Assembly: GCA_944381095.1 (NCBI GenBank)
Contig: CALWJW010000005.1
Coordinates: forward strand, 1-47,817
Origin: an uncultured Clostridia bacterium
GTDB taxonomy: Bacteria > Bacillota > Clostridia > Oscillospirales > CAG-272
DNA: 47,817 nt
Direction of reading: 5' to 3'
In this document: one piece after another, positions 8,811 to 16,635 of the stretch
Layout of the letters: the number at the start of each line of letters is the position of its first letter
Position numbering within the stretch: the stretch's first letter is position 1
The notes under the pieces: model-generated
Database searches by the model: none
The model's input: only the letters and a program-made list of their open reading frames with translations
What the model was told of the DNA's origin: nothing
Translations under genes and position numbers: made by a program

Positions 8811-9080
8811 TTTATTGTCCTCTTTTCTTATTGTTTTTTGATCGTTTTCTAAGATTGTATTTGCAATAATTGCTTTATTTTGAGTTAAAAAAGAAATAAA
8901 TTGTTTATTATTATAATAGCTTCACCAAAATGATATTTTTAATGATGAGTGATGTAAGCAGGTTTGCGATTATGATCGAAATCAGAACCTCGGTTCCGGG
9001 TTGTATTTTTTATCGGAACGATTTTTCACATATCTAAAACTATATTTTTTCTGTAACTGTCTTAGCTTTTTTATCTATAA
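8811..9080 (-). other. AT-rich intergenic region upstream of the acetyltransferase
   Basis: No gene. On the minus strand a TATAAT occurs in the sequence complementary to about 8912-8922, but no good -35 box lies 17 bases before it. It may hold a weak promoter for the acetyltransferase. Confidence 0.35.
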
Positions 9081-10297
9081 TTATCTTAGCTTTATCGAAA
9101 GCATATTTGAACAATTATCTTCCGATATCGCTTTTATTGTAACAATATCTGACTTTTTATTCGGGATCAGTGCGCAGAGTAATCTGCCTTTGTATGTTTT
9201 GCAGGTGTTACCTGTATAATCGTATTCGCTCGCATTGTTTCCGTTACCTATTCCGATTATTTTCGCGTTTTCACAGGTAACTGTGATTTCTTTGTCGCTG
9301 TCCGGAACGGTCCTTCCTTCTGAATCTTTTAAAGTGATTCCGGCGAATATCACATCTGCTTCTCCGGTAATTCCGGTAAGGTCAGGATCTATTTCTATCC
9401 GGAAAGGTTTTCCGGTTGTTTCAATAACATCATTTCCGGAGACCTGACCGTTTGTGTAGGCTGTGGCTTCAAGCTTTCCGGGATGGTAATTAACGCTAAA
9501 TTCAGCTATACCGTTATCGTCAGGTTTCTTTTTACCCAGTACCTTGCCGTTGAGCCGCAGTTCGCATATCTCCGCGGTGGAGTATAGGAAAATTTTTGTT
9601 TCGGCTCCGGTCTCCCGATAGTTCCAGCTTCTTTGTACCCGGTAAAATCCCCAGGGTGAGACAGAATATTTTTTTCCGTACTGCGAAGGCGCTTCTGTTA
9701 CAATAAAAACGCTGCCGGTTTTCCACGCTGCTTCACGGTAATACGACTGTGGCGTTCTGTCTCCGGTTATTGTCACGTCGCCGCAGTTTGCCGTATGTTC
9801 CGGAAAAGCGGTCAGGGATGATGTGCCGCCGTCTCCATCCGCTGTATGACCTATTCCTGTCTCTCCGAAATAATCAAGTCCGGTCCAAACGAACTCGCCG
9901 ATAAGACGCGGAAATTTATCCATGGCTTTTTTTACCTTTACCGCGTCAAGCGGGAAAGATTCGGTCAAAGCAATAAGCCGTTCAGGGAAAGTCACAAAAT
10001 CCTTTTCCACCCGGTAAAGCAGATAATTGTAACCGCAGATGTCGAGACATTCGGCAATAGGAGCGGTTTTTTCAGTAAAATAATCGAAGGTATCGGGCGG
10101 ACCGTCTCTTGTCATTAAGTCTTTTTCGTTATCTTCCGGGCTTTCCCAGAATGTGCACAGTGCGTGAGTTACGGGGCGCCTGTCGGACTGTCAGCTTTTC
10201 TTTTTTGTGAGATCATCAGGTCGTTCGGGATAACGGTTTGCACGGTTTTGCCGTTGCAGGTGACCTGCCAGCCGCTATTTAAAATTTTTCTTTTCAT
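9081..10297 (-). pseudogene. GH2 beta-galactosidase relic with internal deletion and frameshift
   Basis: The minus-strand frame from ATG 10297 (GAGGTG ribosome binding site) reads MKRKILNSGWQV, then PNDLMISQKRKADSPTGAP, the N-terminus of a GH2 enzyme, and stops at 10171-10169 after 42 codons. In another frame the sequence resumes as PVTHALCTFWESPEDNEKD and runs to 9081 as the GH2 C-terminal half: barrel end with LTES (candidate nucleophile Glu), GEFVWTGLDYFGE, then DUF4982- and Ig-like domains. The jelly-roll domain and the barrel part with the acid/base Glu are missing, about 350-400 residues judged against the family. The junction is at about 10173-10180. A 344-residue frame from 10115 remains open but cannot be a working glycosidase. 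Confidence 0.85.
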
Positions 10298-10358
10298 AAA
10301 ACACCTCATCCAAACCGGAAAACGGTTGATTTCTACGGTCAGATAAGCTTACGGTATT

Positions 10359-10387
10359 ATGATAAACCAAAACAGAGCAATAATCAA
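10359..10387 (-). promoter_or_regulatory. Candidate promoter of the GH2 relic
   Basis: On the minus strand: TTGATT (complement of 10382-10387), 17 bases, TATCAT (complement of 10359-10364). It lies about 62 bases upstream of the relic ATG, so the broken gene may still be transcribed. Confidence 0.6.
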
Positions 10388-10866
10388 GAGTATTTGCAAA
10401 TTTTTCGGAAAAATGAGTGTTATTCAGGAATAAATATATCTGATTTTTTCTCATGTCAGGTACAAATTCTGTATTTTAAGTAATATCCGGTAGTCAAAGC
10501 TAATATAATTGACTGTAAATCCGAACCGGGATAAGAGTTCCCGGTCCGGCAGAAGACTTTACAGGCAGAGTGTAAAGAAACCGGATATAGCTTACCGCTG
10601 AATACCGTCAGACACCGGTAAGGTGTCGAAAAATTATTTGAAGCCTCGGATACCGCGGTTAAATGAGATTTTGAACTCTACTGAGAGCAACGGAAAAAAT
10701 TTTTGCCGTTATAACGGTTGTCTTAACCGGTGTAAAACCACGGCAAGGATTGTGGAACAGGGATGTTTTGTACCCGAATATAATTTTCTGAACAGATTGT
10801 TTAATTCCGTTAGGTACGGTGTTAGTCGTTCTTTGAGACTCGGTGCATTGTAACGACTGAATAAAA
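10388..10866 (+). other. Hairpin-dense gene-free region upstream of feoA
   Basis: No convincing gene. A 76-codon frame from GTG 10623 has no ribosome binding site or family resemblance. Visible stems: ACCGGG (10525-10530) / CCCGGT (10540-10545); CTTTACA (10557-10563) / TGTAAAG (10571-10577); GACACC (10611-10616) / GGTGTC (10622-10627); AACGG (10689-10693) / CCGTT (10706-10710) within an A/T palindrome; AGTCGTT (10824-10830) / AACGACT (10852-10858). A TATAAT lies at 10504-10509. It could be a structured RNA or a decayed repeat; I cannot assign a known family. Confidence 0.4.
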
Positions 10867-10870
10867 AATC

Positions 10871-10888
10871 AGTTAGCGCCGGCTAACT
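10871..10888. promoter_or_regulatory. Feo operator, copy 1
   Basis: AGTTAGC-N4-GCTAACT, an 18-bp palindrome about 45 bases upstream of the feoA -35 box. The same arms recur at 10967 and 11265. Probably bound by an iron-responsive DtxR/MntR-type or Fur-type repressor; the regulator is not in the window. Confidence 0.75.
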
Positions 10889-10931
10889 ATTTGTGCGATA
10901 ATACGAAATTAAAAAATTGATCTGAAAAATG

Positions 10932-10960
10932 TTGACAAAAGCTGAAAAAATGAGTATACT
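10932..10960 (+). promoter_or_regulatory. Promoter of feoA
   Basis: TTGACA (10932-10937), 17 bases, TATACT (10955-10960). The predicted start point, near 10967, coincides with the first base of operator copy 2, a layout suited to repression. Confidence 0.9.
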
Positions 10961-10966
10961 GATCTC

Positions 10967-10984
10967 AGTTAGCAAATGCTAACT
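10967..10984. promoter_or_regulatory. Feo operator, copy 2
   Basis: AGTTAGC-N4-GCTAACT located on the transcription start of the feoA promoter. A bound repressor would block initiation. Confidence 0.8.
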
Positions 10985-11011
10985 CAATATCCGGATATAA
11001 GGTTGAGCAAA

Positions 11012-11224
11012 ATGAAATTGATTGAGGCAATTGAAGGAAAGGAATATATCATAAAGAGCGTGGAAACAGGCGATGAAGAGCTTGACGATTTTCTGTTTTC
11101 TCTCGGATGTTATGCTGGTCAGCCCATTACGGTCGTATCGCGTAAAAAAGGCGGCTATGTAATATCAGTGAAAGACAGCAGGTACAATATAGACAAAGAA
11201 CTGGCGGAGGCAATTAAGATCTGA
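11012..11224 (+). CDS. feoA: Ferrous iron transport protein FeoA
   Basis: A small SH3-like cytosolic protein that partners FeoB. 70 residues from the ATG at 11012 (AAGG nine bases upstream). An earlier in-frame ATG at 10976 lies inside the operator and only ten bases after the predicted transcript start, so it is rejected. The typical FeoA features are present: an acidic first strand, LDDFLFSLGCYAGQPITVVSRKKGGYVISVKDSRYNIDKELAEAI, which ends in the expected DSRYxIDxELAxxI pattern. It precedes feoB by 238 bases under the same iron-type operators. Confidence 0.93.
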   Translation: MKLIEAIEGKEYIIKSVETGDEELDDFLFSLGCYAGQPITVVSRKKGGYVISVKDSRYNIDKELAEAIKI

Positions 11225-11255
11225 TCAAATCGGGATGCTGAACGCCGGTTGTTTT

Positions 11256-11284
11256 TTGACAATTGGTTAGCGTATGCTAACTTT
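11256..11284 (+). promoter_or_regulatory. Feo operator copy 3 with a -35-like box before feoB
   Basis: GGTTAGC-N4-GCTAACT at 11265-11282, preceded by TTGACA at 11256-11261. No good -10 box follows at 17 bases (TAACTT at 16 is the nearest), so a separate feoB promoter is only possible. The operator match itself is clear. Confidence 0.65.
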
Positions 11285-11462
11285 GGCTGTGAAAAAGAAG
11301 CAGAATAACGGTAATGCAGCTGAAAGCCAAACAAAAAACTGAAACGCAGAAAACTTAAAAACAAAATAAGATAATGCCAAAAAACAAAACGGGATAATGC
11401 CGATCAGTCCCGAAAGAAATTTGTAATTAAGGTAAAAATATTAAATAAACAAGGAGACAAAA

Positions 11463-13478
11463 ATGAAAATTGCATTGACCGGAAATCCCAACTGCGGAAA
11501 AACCACCATGTTCAACGCCCTTACAGGCAGAAGTGAAAAGGTGGGCAACTGGGCGGGGGTTACTGTGGAAAAGAAGATGTACCCGGTAAAGAAAAGTTAT
11601 ACAGGCGGACTTGCCGACGTGATAGCCGTGGATCTGCCCGGTGCGTATTCAATGTCGCCGTTTACGTCGGAGGAAAGTATAACAAGCAGTTACATAACCG
11701 GAGAAAAACCTGACGTTATAGTCAACATAGTCGACGCGACCAACCTCAGCAGGAGTCTGTTTTTCACAACACAGCTGCTTGAACTCGGCATACCCGTCAT
11801 CGTCGCGCTGAACAAAAGTGATATAAATGAAAAAAAGGAAACCGAAATAAACCGCGTTCTGCTCTCGGAAAAACTCGGATGTCCGGTAATAAAAACTGTT
11901 TCGGTGTCGTCGGAAGGACTGAGAGACGTGGTAAATGCGGCTGTTGCAGCTGTGGGAAAACCGCAGAAAGCGCCGTTTTCGGCACACATAAATGATATTA
12001 CCGATAAAAGGCAGGTGCAGGAAGCTGACCGCAGAAGATTTGAGTTTGTAAGTAAAATAGTAAGTGAAACAGAGAAAAGAAAAATATTGACCAAAGATAA
12101 AAACACCGGAGATAAGATAGACGCCGTTCTCACAAACAAATGGCTTGGACTTCCGATATTTGCGCTGGTGATGTTCCTTGTTTTCGGAATATCCCAGGCG
12201 TGGGTAGGGCCTTTTATAGCGGATTATCTTGTTATGGGAATAGAAGCGTTTAAGGGCTATATCGGAACGCTGTTTGAAAATGCAAGTCCTGTACTTTCGG
12301 CAGTCCTCGTTGACGGAATAATAGGCGGAGTGGGAGCTGTAATAGGATTTCTTCCGCTTGTTATGGTGATGTATTTTCTCATCGCGTTGCTGGAAGACTG
12401 CGGTTACATGGCAAGGGCAACGGTCGTGCTGGATCCGATATTCAAAAAGGTCGGGCTTTCCGGCAAATCTGTCATACCGTTCGTTATAGGAACCGGTTGT
12501 GCAATTCCCGGAATAATGGCTTGCAGAACTATAAGAAACGAACGTGAGCGCAGAGCTACGGCGATGCTTACACCTTTTATGCCTTGCGGCGCAAAACTGC
12601 CTGTAATAGCGTTGTTTGCGGGAGTATTTTTTGCGGATTCGGTCTGGGTTGGTACTCTCATGTATTTTGCCGGAATAATTCTTATATTCCTCGGAGCATT
12701 GCTTGTGAACAGAATTGCCGGTTATAAACACAGAAAATCTTATTTCATAATAGAACTGCCGGAGTATAAGATACCTTCGGTAAAGCAAGCGTTTTTTTCA
12801 ATGCTGATGAGAGGAAAGGCATATATAATCAAGGCGGGGACCATCATACTTGTCTGTAACACTGTTGTTCAGATCATGCAAAGCTTTACATGGAGCTTCA
12901 CTCCTGTCGGGGAAGGTCAGGCGTCGGAGTCGATACTGGCTTCTGTGGCGACTCCGTTTGCGTTTCTTCTTATTCCGCTCGGCTTCGGAGTCTGGCAGAT
13001 GGCGGCTGCGGCGATAACCGGTTTTATAGCAAAGGAAAACGTCGTGGGAACTCTTGCGGTTTGCTACGGTATCACAAATTTCATAAATGTTGACGATCTT
13101 GTCCTTGAAAGCGGTGCTTCGGAGGTAGCTGCCGTTTTCGGCTTAACGAAGGCCGCTGCTCTGGCTTGTCTTATGTTCAATTTGTTCACACCGCCGTGTT
13201 TTGCGGCGATCGGAGCCATGAACGCAGAAATTAAAGACAAAAAGTGGCTTTTCGGTGGAATAGCCTTGCAGCTTGCTACCGGTTACAGCGTTGCTTTTGC
13301 GGTGTATCAGTCAGGTACATTGTTTACCGAGGGACGGTTCGGCAGTGGTTTTATTCCGGGACTTATTGCGGTCTGTCTCATGGCGATAGCAATCTTTGCG
13401 GTGATCAGAAGAAATGATATTCATTTCCGTGAAAAGTACGCGATGTCGGAAAAAACCGGAAAAGCCCTTAAAAGTTAA
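11463..13478 (+). CDS. feoB: Ferrous iron transporter FeoB
   Basis: A membrane GTPase that imports Fe(II) under anaerobic conditions. 671 residues. The N-terminal G domain has G1 GNPNCGKT (7-14), G3 DLPG (57-60) and G4 NKSD (117-120), with a helical GDI-type linker to about 215. The C-terminal membrane part includes the two Gate motifs, with GCAIPGIMACRTI, FMPCGAKLPVIALF and PPCFAAIGAMNAE as the Cys-containing pore segments. AAGGAG lies six bases before the ATG. It follows feoA and precedes the Cys-rich partner gene, which has its own promoter. Confidence 0.97.
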   Translation: MKIALTGNPNCGKTTMFNALTGRSEKVGNWAGVTVEKKMYPVKKSYTGGLADVIAVDLPGAYSMSPFTSEESITSSYITGEKPDVIVNIVDATNLSRSLFFTTQLLELGIPVIVALNKSDINEKKETEINRVLLSEKLGCPVIKTVSVSSEGLRDVVNAAVAAVGKPQKAPFSAHINDITDKRQVQEADRRRFEFVSKIVSETEKRKILTKDKNTGDKIDAVLTNKWLGLPIFALVMFLVFGISQAWVGPFIADYLVMGIEAFKGYIGTLFENASPVLSAVLVDGIIGGVGAVIGFLPLVMVMYFLIALLEDCGYMARATVVLDPIFKKVGLSGKSVIPFVIGTGCAIPGIMACRTIRNERERRATAMLTPFMPCGAKLPVIALFAGVFFADSVWVGTLMYFAGIILIFLGALLVNRIAGYKHRKSYFIIELPEYKIPSVKQAFFSMLMRGKAYIIKAGTIILVCNTVVQIMQSFTWSFTPVGEGQASESILASVATPFAFLLIPLGFGVWQMAAAAITGFIAKENVVGTLAVCYGITNFINVDDLVLESGASEVAAVFGLTKAAALACLMFNLFTPPCFAAIGAMNAEIKDKKWLFGGIALQLATGYSVAFAVYQSGTLFTEGRFGSGFIPGLIAVCLMAIAIFAVIRRNDIHFREKYAMSEKTGKALKS

Positions 13479-13596
13479 ATAAGTTCGAACTGATCGGACA
13501 GAAGAAAATCGGTTAAGAAACCATTTTATCCTTCAACACTTTCCGACCGGCAAACAGGCAGCTGCAATAAATTGTCATTTGTTTGCCGATCATGAC

Positions 13597-13625
13597 TTGA
13601 TACCCGGTTTTTTGCGTGTTATATT
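13597..13625 (+). promoter_or_regulatory. Promoter of the FeoB-associated gene
   Basis: TTGATA (13597-13602), 17 bases, TATATT (13620-13625). The leader right after it can fold as a nested hairpin, with ATGTAC (13626-13631) / GTACAT (13660-13665) outside and CTCAG / CTGAG inside. Confidence 0.7.
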
Positions 13626-13732
13626 ATGTACGGCGCTCAGTTATGAATGCTGAGTTTCTGTACATGGCGGAAATTTATACCGTGTAAGGAAAATCAGAGT
13701 CCCGGAAAAACTTAAAAAGGTAAGGAGAAAAA

Positions 13733-13948
13733 ATGCAAAATATAATAATCGCGGCTGTCATAGTAATTTCAGTGGGGGTTGCCTTGTACTGCATATTCCG
13801 TGCAAAAAAGAAAGGACAGAAGTGCATCGGCTGCCCGTACTGCTGCGAGTGCGGGAACGAGAAAAGCCATTGCGGAGGCAATAATAAGAAAAAGGACAGC
13901 TCCTTGGATTGCAATGAAACCAAGCCGGAAAGCGGTAACGTGCAGTAA
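13733..13948 (+). CDS. FeoB-associated Cys-rich membrane protein
   Basis: A 71-residue protein with one N-terminal transmembrane helix (about 4-23), then a Lys-rich stretch and a Cys cluster, CIGCPYCCECGNEKSHC. This is the FeoB-associated Cys-rich membrane protein family found next to clostridial feoB genes and thought to help iron handling. GGAG lies six bases before the ATG. The last codons (from 13927) lie inside the first unit of a 28-bp tandem repeat, so the C-terminal tail is probably recent and not functional. It ends in the terminator at 14105. Confidence 0.9.
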   Translation: MQNIIIAAVIVISVGVALYCIFRAKKKGQKCIGCPYCCECGNEKSHCGGNNKKKDSSLDCNETKPESGNVQ

Positions 13949-14036
13949 AATACAGGAAAGCGGTGACGAGCAGTAATATACAGTAAAGCGGAACGAGCAG
14001 TAATACACAGGAAAACGGTGACATGCAGTAATATAG
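13927..14036 (+). repeat. Four degenerate 27-28 bp tandem repeats
   Basis: Units at 13927-13954, 13955-13982, 13983-14009 and 14010-14036, each of the form GGAAAGCGGTGACGAGCAG followed by TAATATACA with a few changes. Unit 1 overlaps the last codons of the preceding gene; the rest is 3' untranslated. Confidence 0.85.
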
Positions 14037-14104
14037 AAAAGAAAAAAAGACATTTTTTCAGTCAATTCCGTTAAAATCCGAAAAGTGACAGAGCTGAATT
14101 CAAA

Positions 14105-14156
14105 AAAACCGACACAAGCAAAAAGTCTGAGCTTGCCTGTGTCGGTTTTCTTTTTT
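14105..14156 (+). terminator. Intrinsic terminator of the feo region
   Basis: A 12-bp stem, AAAACCGACACA (14105-14116) / TGTGTCGGTTTT (14138-14149), with an inner AAGC/GCTT pairing, followed by CTTTTTT. Confidence 0.9.
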
Positions 14157-14506
14157 CGTATGGCAGAAAAGTAATATTCTTTTTAATGACTGACGAGAGT
14201 TTTTTCCGCTCATCAGATGATCGGATATGATTATCAAATTTATTTTTTCAGTTCCGTGCGTCTGCCGTGACGCCAAGCGGGGATATGAAAATTTTATTGA
14301 TTTATAATTATCTTTTATCAGAAACCGAGGCTTGCGCCTGATTCTTATTCAAACGATTTTACCGCAGAATTGTGATTTTTCATTTGCATATGCGGCTCGG
14401 CATGTGTATATTATGCGTACCTTATGTCGTTTTTCCGATCTGCAAATAAGGTGAGGTTTGTCGGGACAGCAAGATTGTAAAATCAGATGATATCCTCCGA
14501 AAAACA
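14157..14506. other. Gene-free convergent region
   Basis: About 350 bases between the feo terminator and the convergent flippase stop codon. I see no gene, repeat or clear second terminator. Confidence 0.4.
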
Positions 14507-16153
14507 TCAGTTATCTTTTTTTGAGACCAGAAAACGAAGCAGAGGAATTTTTTCTATAAGTCTGTCAACCTTCGGGATCAAAGCAGTGTCTGAACGGTTT
14601 ACGCCGCCGAAAAGCAACAGGAAGAGCCCGTAGACGACAACTGCGACAAGAATGGCAGAAAGGGTGATAATTCTGCTTTCTCCAAGGAATTTTACCGCAA
14701 TTCCGTAGACGGCGATCGCAGAAGCACCGCAAAGCAGTGCCGCAAGTAAGGGACGCAAAAATATCCTGAAAACAGACAGCTTTATGTTGACATACCGTGC
14801 TATAAAATAAAAATTCATAACCGTTATCGTCAGGTAAAAAAGGAAGGTACTGACAGGAGAAGCGTAAATTCCGAGATAACCCGATCCGATCTTCACGGCC
14901 GGCAGAAGGTAAGCAGAAACCGCTTTTACAGCGGCTCCCGCAATCATGGAATAAACCGAATATCTTTGTTTTCTGAAAGATTGCAGAACAGCGTTTGTAA
15001 CCGCCATAACACCTATTAGGAAAACCGAAGGAGCAAGCACTGACAGTAGGGGAGCCGCCATTTCGGCATTCGCTCTGCTTTCAAAAATAAGCGTAAGGAC
15101 AGGAAAGCTCATGACCGCAAGTCCTACTGTGCAGGGAAGTGAGATGATAGCGGAAAGTTTCAGACTTTTGCTCATCAGTAGAGAAACTCTTTCGCTGTTA
15201 TTGCAGGTGACCGCGGAGCACAGAGAAGGAATGAGAGCGCTTACAATAGGATAGATAAGTACCGGAGGAAGGTTAAAAAGTGTAACGCAGTAAGCTGTGT
15301 AGTTGCCGTAAACTGCGACAGCAGCCTCTTTTGCAAAACCGATATCCTGCAACCTTCGCATAACGATAAGCGTATCTATCATGGAAGACATACTCAGCAA
15401 AGACGAAGAAAGCATGACGGGAAGCGCTACACGGAAAAAGGAAGAAAGCAGGGATTTTGAAGAAAATTCAGTCCCGGCGTCCGGCAAATTTTTTTCTCTG
15501 CGCAGAGAACCTGAAAATAATGCGGAAAGAGCAAGGAAAACGGCTCCGAAAATAACCCCGACGGAAACTCCGAATATGGCGAAAGCGGCGACCTTATAAA
15601 TCGGGTAACCCTTATTCAGCGCGTACATTCCGAGAGCGATCCCGACGAAAAGCTTGAGAAGCGCCTCGATAACTTCCGACACTGCTGTCGGAAGCATATT
15701 GCGCTGTCCTTGGAAATATCCCCTCACCGTGCTTGAAATGCAAACGAATAACAGGGCTGGGGAAATTGCCATTATACAGAGAAAGGACAGGTCGGCGGCG
15801 ATAAATTCAGCGAGTTTTCTGCTGAAAAGGAGCATGGCGGCGGAGGCGGCGAGTCCGAACAGAGAAAATACGACAAGTGTGAGCCGAAACAGTTTTCCGG
15901 CTGCGGCGCGGTTATTCTTAGCATTGAATTCCGAAACAAGAATGGAAAGCGCGACAGGTACTCCGGCAGTCGAAAGCATATAGAGCCAGGTATAGATCTG
16001 GTAAGCGGTATTAAAATACCCCATACCCTCGTTTCCGAGCATATTAGTCAGAGGAATTTTAAAAACAAGACCGATGACTTTTGTTAACAGGTTAGCCGCA
16101 GTCAAAATTATGACTCCGGTCAGAAAAACCTGTTTTTTTGCTTTTTCCCGCAT
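14507..16153 (-). CDS. MOP-superfamily flippase, SpoVB/MurJ-like
   Basis: A polytopic membrane protein of 548 residues, with about 14 hydrophobic helices expected. The N-terminus FLTGVIILTAANLLTKVIGLVFKIPLTNMLG with GMGYFNTAYQIYTWLYMLSTAGVPVALS is the hallmark of the SpoVB/YtgP (MviN-like) oligosaccharide or lipid II flippases of Firmicutes. It likely exports lipid-linked peptidoglycan or cortex precursor. AAAGGAG lies seven bases before the ATG on the minus strand. It stands alone between the feo block and the arginine genes. SpoVB and the general lipid II flippase cannot be told apart here. Confidence 0.9.
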   Translation of the reverse strand: MREKAKKQVFLTGVIILTAANLLTKVIGLVFKIPLTNMLGNEGMGYFNTAYQIYTWLYMLSTAGVPVALSILVSEFNAKNNRAAAGKLFRLTLVVFSLFGLAASAAMLLFSRKLAEFIAADLSFLCIMAISPALLFVCISSTVRGYFQGQRNMLPTAVSEVIEALLKLFVGIALGMYALNKGYPIYKVAAFAIFGVSVGVIFGAVFLALSALFSGSLRREKNLPDAGTEFSSKSLLSSFFRVALPVMLSSSLLSMSSMIDTLIVMRRLQDIGFAKEAAVAVYGNYTAYCVTLFNLPPVLIYPIVSALIPSLCSAVTCNNSERVSLLMSKSLKLSAIISLPCTVGLAVMSFPVLTLIFESRANAEMAAPLLSVLAPSVFLIGVMAVTNAVLQSFRKQRYSVYSMIAGAAVKAVSAYLLPAVKIGSGYLGIYASPVSTFLFYLTITVMNFYFIARYVNIKLSVFRIFLRPLLAALLCGASAIAVYGIAVKFLGESRIITLSAILVAVVVYGLFLLLFGGVNRSDTALIPKVDRLIEKIPLLRFLVSKKDN

Positions 16154-16582
16154 AGAATACTCCTTTTACATGTCTTAGCGTATAATACCGCAAACAACCG
16201 TAAAGCTGTGCCTGAACGCAAACTCAACATAGGCCGATTTCCGCAGCTGATTCCGTCAGAAGGCCGGTCAGCGCTGATGATAAGGATGTCCGACAGACTT
16301 TGTCATCTGAAACCGAATGATAAAACGTTTTTAACTTTGTGCAGGACGAATGATCCCGCATCTGAGTACTGTTTGGAGACACCGCGACAGAAAGTAAGAT
16401 TACGGTTAACAGAGTCAGCGCTCTGACGTTAATGCTTTTATTGTGTTTTCTGCAAATGTGATACAGCCCGGTCAATATTAAAGCTGCTTTACCGTTCCGG
16501 TCCGGTATCCGGTGAGCTAACGGCTTGCCCGGAAAAGTCAGAATATTTGAAGTGATTTTTCCGGATTTACCGAAAGTAAAGC
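16154..16582. other. Gene-free region between the flippase and argD
   Basis: Roughly 430 bases without a supported gene. Frames here overlap argD or lack ribosome binding sites and family resemblance. It must hold the flippase promoter, but I do not see a consensus one. Confidence 0.4.
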
Positions 16583-16618
16583 AAGCGGCATACGCTTTTG
16601 AAATAGTGTATGCCGTTT
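16583..16618 (-). terminator. Probable terminator of the arg cluster
   Basis: An 11-bp stem, AAGCGGCATAC (16583-16593) / GTATGCCGTTT (16608-16618), with one G-U pair. It lies just past the argD stop on the minus strand, followed on that strand by TTGCTTTACTTT, a weak T-tract. Confidence 0.6.
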
Positions 16619-16635
16619 GATGTTGAAATATTAAC

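Noticed and set aside
10623..10853. 76-codon GTG frame upstream of feoA
   Set aside because: No ribosome binding site, no recognisable family, and it overlaps several hairpins.
11649..12788. 379-codon minus-strand frame inside feoB
   Set aside because: Antisense shadow; composition is Tyr/Arg/Ser-rich as expected for a reversed membrane gene.
13927..14036. CRISPR array
   Set aside because: Units are contiguous tandem repeats without unique spacers, and no cas genes are present.
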